Shown here: in pieces, positions 10,067 through 21,471 of the stretch
How positions within the stretch are numbered: the stretch's first letter is position 1
Layout: the number at the start of each line of letters is the position of its first letter
Assembly (NCBI RefSeq): GCF_945859685.1
Contig: NC_079147.1
Location: 92,806,315-92,870,314 of the forward strand
Direction of reading: 5' to 3'
Source: Eupeodes corollae
Taxonomy: Eukaryota > Arthropoda > Insecta > Diptera > Syrphidae
DNA length: 64,000 nucleotides
The notes under the pieces: generated by a model
The model's input: the letters and a program-made list of their open reading frames with translations, nothing else
What the model was told of the DNA's origin: nothing
Databases searched by the model: none
Position numbers and translations under genes: made by a program

Positions 10067-12376
10067 TTGGAGTTCTCCAGATCAATCTTCCGTCAACCAC
10101 AATATGGTCCATGCACCAATTCCTTTTTAAATTATATGTGGTTTAAATTTTCCGTAAATAAGCAAATCATTCACTACTGCTTCCTTTATCGAAGCCCAAA
10201 TTTAGACAGAGTATCAACTTCTCGTGAATTTGATGCATTGTCTGATTCCAACCAAAGAATTGTTTCGTCCTATCCTCGCACTGAAATCGTTGTTACGGGC
10301 GATTTCAATGTACACAATTCTTCATGGCTTCAACATTCAGGCCAGACAACACCCGATGGAGTGTGTGCAGAAATCTTCGTTGAGTTGAACCACCTAACTC
10401 AGCTAGTCAACGAGCCCACCCGAATATCGGACGTTGAAGGCCGAGCAGAAACACTCTTGACTTGTTTCTTACCTCTGATCCTGATAAGTACACTGTTAGT
10501 GTTCTATCTCCTCTAGGCACATCTAACCATTGTGTCATATCAGCAAATTTCTCGTGTAAAAACTCTCCAGTTAAAGAAAGAGCTCCTAAGAGAACCGTTT
10601 GGCAATACGAGAAAGACAACTGGGACGGTCTCAATTATTACTTCAGGATCTTTAACTGGTCACTATGCATCCTCGATAGTGATGTTGACGCCAGCGCTGA
10701 TATGATCACAAGTTTGATTTTCCTGGGAATGAGAACTTTTATCCCGAATAGGGTTAAAAGCATCAGACCTAAGGAAAACGCATGGTTCGATGCGAGCTGT
10801 AAAGAGGTTGTTAGGGCCAAAAAGGTAAGTTTCCGTTGATATAAAGCCAACCGTACTGAGGAAAGCCGGAAAAAGTTCAAACAAGCCAGGAAGGTCTGCA
10901 ACTCCCACATTCGACGGACCAAATTTTTACATGACTAAAAGTTACGAGGTGTTCTTCAACGCTGGCAAAAACACTGCGTAAGCTTTTTCATCTGTCCTAC
11001 TCCTCAGGTCTCGTTCCGAGCGGATGGAAAACGGCATTTTTCCAGCCTATTCCCAAAAAAGGTGAATCTTCCTCACCCTCTATCTACCGACCGATTGCAC
11101 TTACGTCCCTTCTTTCCAAGATCATGGAAACGCTGATTAATTATCAGCTCAAGAAATATCTTGAAGATCGAAAGCTTTTTAATTATCGGCAATACGGCTT
11201 TTGTAGCAATAGGTCCACTGGTGATCTCATGGCTCATCTCACCGAACAGTGGACCAAATCTTTACATCGTTTAGGAGAAAGTAAGATTATTGCACTTGAT
11301 ATTTCAAAAGCATTTGATAGGACTTGGCATCAGGCGTGCTTTCGGTTTTCATGAATCCCTGCTTCATAATTAGTAATAACCTTTCGGATCGTTCAATACA
11401 AGTAAAATTGAATGGATTCAAGTCTGAAAACCACAAAATAAATGCTGGAGTGGCCCAGGGCTCTGTTCTATCTCCAACACTCTTTCTCATTTTTATTAAT
11501 GATCTCCTGTCTGCAACATCTAATCCAATACATTGTTTCGCTGACAATAGTACTCTTAGCTTTCCATATTCGTTTTCAGACTCACATCTCTCTTCTTCGG
11601 ATGTGGAACTGCAACGACAAAATGTGATAAGCTCATTAAATTCTGGCTTAAACAGCATTGTTCAATGGGGATTAAAAAACCACGTGGAATTTAATGCTTG
11701 GAAAACCAAATGCTGTCTTGTATCGTTAAAGGGAGATATACCGCCATTGATCACATACGCGATGTCGCTTCGCCAAAAATGCAGCAAGGTGTTTGGGTTT
11801 GCTTAGGCGATGCAAGAAATATTTCACCCCTTCTGATTTGGCTGTTATCTAAAAAACGTACATACGTCCAAAGCTTGAGTATAACTCCCATCCCTATGCT
11901 GGTGCACCTGCAACTTATTTAAGCCTCTTGGATAGTATTGAACGTAGAGTATTTAAATTTATAGATCATCATAAGTTCATGTACTTCGCTTGAACATCGT
12001 CGTAAGGTCTCTTGTGTGACCCTTTCTTACCGTTATTTTATCGGCTTATGCTCTAGTGAAATAGCCAGATGCCCCTCAAAAAGTTAAACCGTAATACTCG
12101 CGCTTCTAGGAATGCTCATCAGTATACTTTCGAGCCCAACTTCGATCGTACTGTCAAATACAGAGATTCGTTCTGCAGCCGTACTACGCGAATCTGGAAT
12201 GCCTTACCAGTACCACACTCTGTCTTTCTTAGTCATTGCAATATTAAGCAATTCAAATCCAATGTGCACCGACATCTCGTTTTAAACCCTCTCTCCTCTT
12301 CCTTGTGCTCACACTGTGCATAAAAAGGGTAGTAATATCCCCTTGAGTGTGTGTTTATTATAAAAAAAAAAAAAAC
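10067..12376 (+). pseudogene. Jockey-like non-LTR retrotransposon, copy 3 (most complete)
   Basis: Best copy of the family. The endonuclease C-terminal half is open at 10,140-10,470, with VVTGDFNVHNSSWL at about 10,287-10,330 (Asp/Asn of GDFN are active-site residues) and NEPTRI further on. The EN-RT linker follows (10,500-10,930), then a deletion of about 300 bp compared with copies 1 and 2 at about 10,940. The RT runs through FQPIPKKGESS (11,040-11,075), KIMETLINYQLKKYLED (11,119-11,170), IALDISKAFDRTW (motif A, 11,290-11,330), AGVAQGSVLSPTLFLIFIND (11,445-11,505) and HCFADNSTLS (11,532-11,560). The catalytic second Asp is replaced by Asn, and the first copy of the motif A frame breaks at WHQACF. 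A conserved C-terminal region (12,069-12,323) with YRDSFCSRTTRIWNALP follows, and the element ends in a poly-A tail at 12,361-12,375. It cannot encode an active enzyme. Confidence 0.85.
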
Positions 12377-13592
12377 AGATTGACCATATTGCGATTGACG
12401 CTTCCAGCGCTATAGATGTCCGAACCTTTCAAAGAGCTGACATCGATTGGGAGAAGATACAAGTGAAATAGATACAAGCAAACACCAAATCGTTCTCCTA
12501 TAGAATCACAAGTAACCTCCTTCGAAGGTCTGTGCCGTCAACAAAAGTGGCAACGTTGGTCAGATGCAACCTGAGGAGCCGCCACTGACGTTTTGGGTTC
12601 CAAGGGACCAACAACAAGAAACCTCTGGTTTGATGAGAAACAAATACAAATGCAGCCAAACAACATTTCACAAAGGGGCGCTGCATACAAGGACAAAAGC
12701 TGCTCATTAGCTCTATGAGCAGAAGAGGCGAGAGGAACATCAACTTCTAAGAAGGAAAAAGAGAGAGTATGAGAAGCGTCTGGTCGAAGATGTTGAGAAG
12801 TTCAATAGCAGGAATGAGGTTCGAAAGTTAGTTAAGTTATACCTGCCTTACCTTGAACCTAAGGTTGCAAAGACGAAAGTGGAAACATCATATTGGAACT
12901 GCAGTCAATGCTGAGGTTATGGAAGGACCATTTCTGCAGATTGTATAACGGCTACGACGAACCGAATTTCACTGTCAGGCAGGATGATCCTTTTAACATA
13001 AACGACGAAAGCCAACAATCCCGTCCGCCCGAGTTTGACGAAGTGAAGATTACCATATCTAAGCTGAAGTCTAACAAAGCTGCTGCTGGAGCCGATGGCT
13101 TGAATGCCGAGCTCTTAAAAGGAGCTGGGGAAAATTTGGTTATAAGCATGCACCAACTTATCATTCTCCGCTATGAACGCAGAAGGCAACACCAGCACTG
13201 ATATCAATAGAAGAGTTACTGTTGCTAATCGTTGCTTCTTTGGGCTAAGAAATCAAATGAGTACTAATGCCCTCTTTTGAGCGACCGAAGTGTCGCTATA
13301 TAAGACCCTTATCATATCCGTCCTGCTTTAGATTTAGACAGAAGGTTTAACGACTGAAATGGGTGGGTCATTTAAAGCGTATGGAAACCAATGTTCCGGC
13401 CCGGAAAGTTTTCGAATCCACACCCACAGGACGGCGCAGTAGAGGAAGATCGCGGATCAGGTGGCACACACAAGTGGAAAGTGATCTCACCCAACTTGGA
13501 CTGCGAAACTGTAGACTGCTAGTTGGTTGGGTGAGGCTCTAGTTCACACAAGACTGTATTTCAACCTTAGACAAGTTAGTAAGTCAAAAACG
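12377..13592 (+). pseudogene. RTE-like non-LTR retrotransposon, copy 1 (core RT deleted)
   Basis: It starts directly after the poly-A of the Jockey-like copy. Endonuclease end: QIDHIAIDASSAIDVRTFQR (12,379-12,437), where the family has DSDHYL further on and here reads DIDWEK. A Lys/Arg/Glu-rich linker (REYEKRLVEDVEKFNSRNEV, 12,755-12,830) leads to LRLWKDHFCRLYNGYDEPN (12,908-12,965) and SKLKSNKAAAGADGLNAELL (13,057-13,115), the RT entry segment. Just after MHQLI (about 13,160) the RT core with the catalytic YADD box is missing. The sequence resumes in the C-terminal part with VANRCFFGLRNQM (13,225-13,260), then the ETNVPARKVFES and RGRSRIRWHTQVE stretch (13,380-13,475). The end near 13,580 has gttagtaagt, a decayed form of the TAAG-type tail of copy 2. 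Confidence 0.8.
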
Positions 13593-15233
13593 TCTGTAAA
13601 TTCGGAAATATCAGATTAAAAACCGGCTTCTGTTTAGAAAAAGACTAAAATGTCCTAGACAAGATTCATTTTTATGAGCCAAATTCTGGGACGAACCGAT
13701 ATTGACGAGTCAGAGAACCGAAACACATTTTGTTAACAAAAATTTCACTTTTCTGTACATAAGTGGGCTATATTCATTAAAACACTATTTCCTTAAAGAA
13801 TATTAGTAAGCAGAACTGCAAAAATTATTAACAGCAGAAAACTGCCTTAAAACAAAAAAAATTCGAATTTGTATTTCAATAAATTATAAGTTTTGCGAAG
13901 TCGATTCCATTTCACTTGAAGTTTAGTTGAAGTTTCGAATCAAAGTGATACCTTAAACAAAAAACCTACCCACAAACTGTCAAGCAGTCATGAAACAATG
14001 TCATAAACAATCCAATTGAGGTTTTTTATTTCAAAGAACCAACCAACGAACAAACTTATTGCCCAACCCAGAAGAAAGCAATATAAATTTAAAATGCTTC
14101 GCTTCAACATAAAATGTGTTAGGGATTTCCATTATTGCTGAATTTACTTCCCTTTGGTAAGATAACTGAAATAATATTTTACCTTCTACTTTTTGTTTTG
14201 TTTTCAATTTTATCTCTTAACCAAAGCTGTTTAAAAATGTTAAGAACAACCTTTTTGATCCTTTTCCTTTTTAATCCTGATAGAAAAAAGTTTCGCACCT
14301 TAGCAAGAAAAAAGGAACGAGAGAATAAATGAAAATAATTTTTCACAGAATCTCAAATTATATCCTTCATAACCAAACCTAAGAATCCTCTCTACGAGCG
14401 CTTTGATTTCCCCACAAGGGCCACACATTTTATCAGATTCAATCTCATCTCAGACTGTGATTTTTTTTGTACTTATTTCTTTCAAAGAAAATATGAATTT
14501 AGATTAAACAAAAATTAGCTTTTTTTTCAAAAGTATCATTTAATTTCCTTTGAGGTCTTTGTGTTCATGAGTTTTTAATTTATATTTATGATTTTATCCA
14601 ATTTAGAATGATTGTTTCATAAATAGTTAGTCAAGTGTTGAATTTCATAAAGGAAAAAAAAAGGATGTTTAATTTAATAATAAGTTGGAAGAGTCGCTCA
14701 GGGCATGGTGTGACAGTTTTTGATGTTTAGGAAGAAAGTAAAATTTAAGTCTTTTGCCATTTTTGTAAGATGAAATATGTTTCTATACAGTTAAATTGTT
14801 TTGAATCAGGCGACTTATGTATGCAATATCTACATCACTTTAAAAAATTGCCTGTTTTGCTCGTTGGTACATATCATTTTTCAAAATAATTGTTTTACAA
14901 TTTGTTTTGAATATACATATGTAAAAATTACCTTCTGGGCTAAGTTCCAAAGAAATGTATGGTTGTTTAAAGCCCTCAACCATTAAATGTTCAGCTATTG
15001 CAGATTTTTAGAAAGTTAAAATTTTAGCTAAATTGGATGAGTCTAAAAGGTGACGACATTCGCTTTCAAACAAAGTTTCAAACATTTATTTTAGATGAAA
15101 ATTAGCTCTAGCTCACTAACAGCTGAGCCTATTCTACTTTTACCAACACTCATTATAAATACTATGAAGCAATTAAGGTTCAAATAAGAAAATACAGGTA
15201 AAACTAATAGTTACCATTTTGACAAAAAAAGCC
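13593..15233. other. AT-rich intergenic DNA without recognised gene
   Basis: The plus frames at 14,135-14,332 and 14,801-14,986 have no motif and an AT-driven composition. I see no repeat termini. Around 13,900-13,940 the words acttgaag and agtttagttgaagt recur, without clear structure. Confidence 0.4.
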
Positions 15234-16390
15234 CACACTGATAAGTTCCCATCCCGTCTGTCGATTTGACTTGTTTAAAAGGTTTTGTAGGTTTTCGCTT
15301 TTTGTTAAAACAGTTATAAGTTAAATTATTCTAAAAATTAATATGATAAAAGAGTTTGATTTCAAAATCCTTTTTGGTTCACGAGATTTTTTTTTGACAA
15401 CCAATTTTTAACAATATTAGTATCATTTCTTAAAAGTTTGTATTACTAATATAAACAAATATAAATGGGATGAATGAATTTAATTTGAAGTCAATGTCTT
15501 ATATAATTCAGAAGATATCGAGAACTGAATATCAATTTTTACCAATCTTAAGTACTATTTCTAGCAGATTTTTTACGACTTTTCGATTTTTATACAAAAT
15601 TTACTGAATATCGAACACAATATTTTTTGTGACATTTAATAAGTTTAAAGCCAAAACGTATAATTTGTTAAAAGGTATTTGATTCGAAAATCAATTTTTA
15701 CCAATATTTCGTACTGTTTTTTTTAGGTTTCATTTTTTACAAAAAAACTGCCAATTAGATTTTTCTGAAAACGTTACCGGTGTTGAAAACAATTTTTCAT
15801 ATAAAATAATAATTTGAAGCGAATATCTGAAATTTTTGAAAAGATATTTGAGTACAAAATTAATATTTACGAACTTTTAGTGAGGTTTTATTTTTAGGTT
15901 GTTATTTTTTGTAAAAAAAAAACTTTCAAAAGTTTACTGATTGTTGAAAGTATTATTTCTCATAAGAAAAATTAGTTTGAAGCCATAATTTCAAATTTTT
16001 GAAAAGATGTTTTAGTCAAAATATATTTTTACGAACTTTAAGTAAGGTTTTTATATTTTATAAAAAAAAGTCAATTCGATTTTTCTCAAAATTTTACTGA
16101 ATGTTGTCAACCATATTTTTTAAAAGATTGAAGTAGTTTAAGGCCAAAATCTCAAAGTTTTGGGAAGATATTTGAGTCGAATTTCTATTTGTAACAACTT
16201 TGAGTAATTTTTTTTATGTTTTTATTTTTTATAAAAAAAAAACTGTTAATTCGATTTGTCTCAAAATCTTACCAGATGTTAAAAACGTTATTCTTCATTG
16301 CTTAACATTGTTGGTGACAGCTTTTTTTTCATTTTTTTGTGTTATAAAAAAACAGTTGATTCGATTTTTTCCAAAATATACTTGATTGCA
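15234..16390 (+). repeat. Family A repeat, copy 2 (left end plus expanded ~160-bp modules)
   Basis: It starts with the family's left end cactgataagttcccatcc followed by cgtctgtcgattt. The inside is an AT-rich tandem array. The phrase atttttaccaa or its variants recurs at about 15,532, 15,691, 15,861, 16,022 and 16,183, giving a spacing of 159-170 bp, each followed by a taggtttttattttt-like stretch and a tcgatttttctcaaaattt-like stretch. The right-hand part with the ACGT-rich block and terminal hairpin is absent. At about 16,390 the sequence passes into a different tandem satellite. This copy has the largest number of internal modules in the window. Confidence 0.75.
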
Positions 16391-16399
16391 CCGAAAAAA

Positions 16400-17028
16400 A
16401 TATGCCCATCAATCCAAGGAAAAATTACATACCATTAATGATTTTTTGCATTAGTTTTGAGCCGATGTTCGATTTCATACGATTTATGATTCCCATTTCA
16501 TCATCGTATGACAGCAATCATCATCGTATGACAAAAGCATAAAACGTATGAAATAGTTACATCACATGAAACATTCCATTTCCCCTCTTTATTGATGTTT
16601 CCTTTCATATAATTGTTGTCAAGTTTCATTTGATGTATGCAATATTTACATAAGATTTCAATGCATGTTATGTCATCATACATACAACATATGACTTGAT
16701 ACATACAAATGTATGTAAGATTGCATTAAATTTATGAATATAGGCATACTATTTATGAATATGTTCATCAGAATATATCAAATTTGTGATGCATCGTATG
16801 AAAAGTTACATACAATTGATGTAATTTTGCATGAAATCTATGAACAAAGACATGCGATTTATGATTTGTTTGCATAAAATCACTGAAAAGTGTAATCCAT
16901 CGTATGAAAAGTTACATACAATTTATATAATTTTGCATGAAATCTATGAATGTTAGCATTTGATTTATGATCTTTTGCATAGAATCTATGAATCCCTTAA
17001 TGCATCGTATGAAAAGTTACATATAATT
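16400..17028 (+). repeat. ~105-bp tandem satellite running into an assembly gap
   Basis: The word catcgtatgaaaagttacat occurs at 16,792, 16,898 and 17,003, a period of 106 and 105 bp. Within each unit the phrases ttttgcatgaaatctatga and gatttatgat also repeat. Weaker units can be followed back to about 16,500 (catcgtatgac at about 16,503 and 16,521). The array is cut by the run of N, so its true length is unknown. Confidence 0.8.
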
Positions 17029-17228
17029 NNNNNNNNNNNNNNNNNNNNNNNNNNNNNNNNNNNNNNNNNNNNNNNNNNNNNNNNNNNNNNNNNNNNNNNN
17101 NNNNNNNNNNNNNNNNNNNNNNNNNNNNNNNNNNNNNNNNNNNNNNNNNNNNNNNNNNNNNNNNNNNNNNNNNNNNNNNNNNNNNNNNNNNNNNNNNNNN
17201 NNNNNNNNNNNNNNNNNNNNNNNNNNNN
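17029..17228. other. Assembly gap (200 N)
   Basis: Exactly 200 undetermined bases, a round figure that may be a fixed-size placeholder. The ~105-bp satellite lies directly on the left and does not continue on the right, so the gap probably hides further satellite units. The open frames crossing the gap are artefacts. Confidence 0.95.
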
Positions 17229-18755
17229 GCCAAAAATAAATTTTCGTGCCACGTTTTTTGAAAAACGTGCCATTTATGAAATTTTCGTGCCATACGAAAA
17301 TAAAACTAAAGTTGTTCTTTAAAAATAAATATAAATTGAATACTGTTACTATTAAAAAAAATCACTTCCTCTATTCGTGCATGAGTAGGTATTATTATTA
17401 AAAATATGTATAAATAATATAAAAATATAAATACGTAATAAAGCTTTGTTATAATAATTTAAATAAATAAATTAGCTGAAGGTTAAAATTTTGAGAATTA
17501 TTAGGCCTAATAATTTCATTATATGACATTATAGCATTAATTGTTTTGTATGACAATTTGTTTTAATAATATTTAGCCTTAAAAACACTCATTTTGATGA
17601 TGCACTTCCGTGAGGCAAAACATAAATTTGGAAATAGTAATGAACGTTGCTTCATCAATTATATTTTTTAATTTATACAACTTAAGCCTAAACGTGTTTG
17701 AATCTTCAAGAAAAACGCTAGCCCCAAAATTTTTCTTATAACATCTTTCTCACACTATAATAGATGAGAAAATTCTGATATCAAAATATTAAAGTGTGGC
17801 AAAATACTTTCTTATGTTTGAATTATTTTTTAAACGCATTAACATTTAATTAGGTTTTTTTTTCAAATTCTTGCGAAAGTTTTTTATAGAATATTTGACA
17901 ATCTTTTAAAACATTCAATTTTTCGTTAGTCTCTAAATTTCAAACCTCTTCTGCGCATTCAAATCCCAAAAAATATCATCTATTGCTTTTCAGTTTTCGG
18001 TTTCATAACAAATATCATGTTTGTTTTTTGAAGAATTAACATAATCTTCTTTAAAAAAGTTTATTTAGGAAAATTTGGTGAAAAATAGTTATTTCAGAAA
18101 TTAATAAATTTATTTTTGAAATGACAATAAGTTTGTCTGTAGAAGGTAGAACGTAATCCAAAAAATTGAAATATGATTTTATTCAGTTATCATTCAGTAG
18201 GTCAAGGAGTCTTTTTGACTTTTCACTATTTTCTTCTTTTGCAGCGAGTAGAAAAAAATGAGACAAAACCATCCAATTTTTTAACAAACATTTAACATAA
18301 ATGAAAGTCTGAGAATTGAAATCATTTTTGGAATTTTGTTTTGTTTAATATTGAAATATTCTTGAAAAAATGCCATTTTACTTTGCCGTTCAGGACTGTT
18401 TTTTAAAAAACTATATACACCATTGGCTAATTCATGTATTTCTTTCGGAAGAGTAGAGCACGCATTTGAAATACATATTTGAAACGAATGTGAAGTTCAA
18501 CTGCTTGAGCAAATATTGAACTCCCCCTTTTTTACCAATTAAGTTTGATATGGGAATATTATAAGTTTCTAAAAAAATTAAGTATGGTTCTTGATACACT
18601 GTTCTTTTAATGGATATTGACACTGCGTTTACACTATGAGTTTAAATTTATGTAAAAAGATTGACATAATAAAACGTGCCATATTTAAATTTTTCGTGTC
18701 ACCGTGCCACGAGAAAATTTCCGTGTCAAAAAGGCACGATCGTGCCACATCGGCA
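17229..18755 (-). mobile_element. Possible hAT-like DNA transposon remnant bounded by cgtgcca repeats
   Basis: The stretch is bracketed by similar AT-rich words with the core cgtgcca. On the left, aacgtgccatttatgaaat and ttcgtgccat lie at about 17,263-17,295. On the right, aacgtgccatatttaaat, cgtgtcaccgtgccacg and gatcgtgccac lie at about 18,673-18,750. They are in the same orientation, so they are not simple inverted termini. On the minus strand between about 18,260 and 17,640, broken frames give stretches such as LAAKEENSEKSKRLLDLL and LKDCQIFYKKLSQEFEKK. Their helical, Phe/Leu/Lys-rich pattern resembles the dimerisation region of hAT-like transposases. No catalytic motif is identifiable. 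It abuts the start of the gypsy integrase fragment at 18,756. Confidence 0.3.
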
Positions 18756-19175
18756 ACGCTGTTTCGAAGCCCAGCCAACCATTGCCCATGAACAGACATG
18801 TTTTTCCCAACAGACCTTGGTCTAACTTAGCAATAGATTTGCTGGGGCCTTTGCCTAATCACGATTATATTCTAGTTGTAATTGACTACTACTCCAGATA
18901 CCAAGAGTTTAAATTCTTAAAAAAGATATCTTCCAAAGATGTGATTACTTTTTGAAACAGATATTTTGTAGGGAACGGGGAGCTAAAGATTCAGGGATAG
19001 AAATAGGTGATAAGGTTTTAATCAAAAATGAAGCGGTCTCTGACAAACTTACTCCCATCTTCGATCAAAGGGAATTTGAAGTGATTGATAGGAAGAAAAG
19101 CGAGGTCACGGTAAAAAGCTTAAAACAAGGTGTTTCGACGTAACATTAGCCATGTTAAGAAGATATCCACAAGTG
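18756..19175 (+). pseudogene. Ty3/gypsy-type LTR retrotransposon, integrase fragment
   Basis: Piece of a retroelement integrase, which in the intact element inserts the cDNA into the chromosome. The first part (18,756-18,955) has NRPWSNLAIDLLGPLPN with the first catalytic Asp in AIDLLGP (about 18,829-18,850), and VVIDYYSRYQEFKFLKK (about 18,876-18,925). It stops at SSKDVITF. The second part (from about 18,955) has RERGAKDSGIEIGDKVLIKN and KLTPIFDQREFEVID, the C-terminal (GPY/F-like) region. A one-base shift restores RRNISHVKKIST up to about 19,173. The zinc-finger Cys residues and the central core with the second Asp and the Glu of the DDE triad are missing, so it is inactive. No LTR is visible. 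The duplicated segment begins at its very end. Confidence 0.8.
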
Positions 19176-19940
19176 TGTTATAGTTATTGATAACTCGCGT
19201 CTCTACAACTTGTAACTCAAATTTAATTTTTGTACATTTTAAGGCTCAAAAATTTCATTTGAAAGTTAAATTAAATCACCAATTTTTCGTACTTTTTGAA
19301 ATCCAGTATTAATTATTGAATTTGATCTATGGCTACTTCCATTTTGTTAAATTATCAAAAATATCACTATACAAATTTTAAACTCCTTAACACAAAATGC
19401 AATCATTTTAATAGGAATTAATTTCAGAATTATTTTTTCATGTTAGTCAATAGGATAAACATACACTAGTCTTAAGCTTTCTCCAAGTCAAGCAATAAGC
19501 AATTCATTTGGAAATTGCATTAAAGCACGAAAAACAAAACTTTTGAAATTAAAATTGCATATGCATGTTTAGTTTTCAATCGGAAAAATCTTAAATAAAA
19601 GTCGAGTTTTCAAAATATATTATCCTTAAATAAATAACGAGACTGTTAATTGTATAAATTAACCATAACCATTAAATATATTAGGTATGTAGGTATCTAT
19701 ATTTATTCAAGTCAACCTATTGAATAATAATTGACTTCAAACATCACTTTTAATGGCTAAATAGGAAGAAAAGGATATTGAAACAAAAGATCTATCGGGT
19801 GTTTCCTTAGGATCTTGAGAATTTTATATGAATAATAATACAAGACGGAAATATTTTATTTTAATCGTTTTAGAAATAAATGAGTTGTATTTTTATAAAT
19901 ATGACTTTCAGCATAAGTTGGCAGCAAAACAAATTAAACA

Positions 19941-20156
19941 GTCCGTTGAGAACTAGGTCCTAGTAACTTAAAACTCTAAACCATTCCTTTGTGCGAGTAA
20001 TGTTTTAAGGGATGGAGGGCAATTACAGATTTTAAGCCGATTCCCAAAGGCTATTTTGAGAGCTCACTTTTCATAACAAGTATTACTCTTCGAGAATTTG
20101 TCAATTCCTTGCAGGCAGGGGTTGAACTTAGACCTCTACTAACCATCATGACATGG
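19941..20156 (-). mobile_element. tRNA-derived SINE, copy in duplication A
   Basis: Read on the minus strand, the head lies at about 20,156-20,110 and the body at 20,110-19,941. The head keeps catgatggttag (A-box region) and gttcaacccctgcctgc (B-box region), but about 35 bp between and around them are lost compared with the copy at 28,826-29,103. The body shares gtgtgcgagtaatgtttt-like and gggatggagg words with the copies at 28.8 and 44.1 kb. A polymerase III promoter would no longer be functional. Confidence 0.65.
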
Positions 20157-20719
20157 ATACTAGCGGCTAGGCGTTACATAGTCCAATTTTTCACTGCTTT
20201 TTCCAATAAATCTGGATTCATACAACGATGGCTTGAATATTGGCTTCCAATGCTTCAAAAGTTGCTGACCCCACGTGCAGAAGTAGGATCACTTCTGTAA
20301 ACAAATAAGTTAAGTACGTTGTTTAAAATTCTAAGTCTTATTGGAACCAAATGTCATCCGTAATTCGCATTTTTTCCTCGTTCTAAATGGAGATTCGTTA
20401 ATAGCATAAGATTGCATCCGATCCATGTTTTGCTTTTTGACGAAGCCATTTCGTTAGAAAAAAAGCTTCATTGCTTAACTAAATTCTTCGCTCTTATTCT
20501 GAGTTCAAACAATTCATAATGAATTGCCAAGCCTTACAGAACAGAAATGTCAACACACTCAACACATGTAAACGTTCTAAACTTTATAACTATAGCCAAC
20601 AACCACCGAAATTTCGTATGCAGCTAAAAAAAAGCACTCTATACAATCTACATACATATATGAATTTAGAAGTTAGTTTTAATGAGACTTACTATTTCGA
20701 AAGTCATAGCTAACACCCC

Positions 20720-21400
20720 TTTTGAAGGTACCAAATGACTTACTTTAAATTTATCAAATTGTTAAACGAATCTTTGATTACCTTCAAATTGAAGATACTG
20801 CTTGAAAATATACGGAACCTTTTAATATCTTATTAACCTTCCTTGTTTACATTGCTTTGTATTTGAATACTATTTCCCTTTCAATTTGTTTGCCTTCGTG
20901 TTCCCCATCATTCTTAATTAAGTTTAAGTGTTCTCCGTTACCAAAGCGTTCAACCTTTCACTTGGTTTTCAACATACCTACATACCTATCTTACAAACTA
21001 AAGGAAAACATCATTATTGTATTTAAAGGCTATATGATTGCCTTGGAAGGCGGGGAAGGCATACGAAAACATAAGTTCTCTTTACAAACGTCGCCGTCGC
21101 GTTGCTCGTTGCCTAAAATCAAATTAATGAATCCTCTCATCCGTTTGATAGGTAAGTAGATAGATATAACGTTTACGGTAAACCATTAAGTTTTATGAAT
21201 GAAATGTTAAGGACTGAAGCAACCATTTGGGAAGCCACATTAACACATACCATATTAAGAGACTGATCCTAATAAAATGCTATGCCGCAACCAAAGATCC
21301 ATGTTAATGAAAGATTTAACTGCCAATAGGAATACCTTTACGGAATTATTATAACCTTTACACATGTCCTTCGCACATACTTGTACTCGTTTGCAGGGTT
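20720..21400. other. Near-identical block of the duplication (copy A); unrecognised
   Basis: Across this block the two duplication copies differ at only a few positions; between 20,850 and 21,160 I count about four differences in 310 bp, against about 8-10% in the flanks. It contains a 100-codon plus frame (20,857-21,159) preserved in both copies, but that frame begins at TTG; the first ATG is well inside it. It matches nothing I recognise, and codon-position bias cannot be judged from so few changes. It could be a slowly evolving non-coding element, a small exon, or a tract of gene conversion. Confidence 0.45.
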
Positions 21401-21471
21401 ACCATGGCCTGAAATAATTCGACTAATTTAAAAAACAATTGTAGCCCAATATTAAAGCCTAAAAGGAGGCG

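Noticed and set aside
16400..17028. CRISPR-like array
   Set aside because: The repeated words are spaced at 105 bp with related, not unique, intervening sequence, so it is a plain tandem satellite in a eukaryotic genome.
16960..17322. Open frames of 95-120 codons crossing the N run on both strands
   Set aside because: They consist mostly of undetermined residues and exist only because N codons contain no stops.
20857..21159. 100-codon frame conserved in both duplicates as a real gene
   Set aside because: It starts at TTG, the surrounding DNA is just as conserved as the frame, and no domain is recognised. Kept as a conserved block, not as a CDS.
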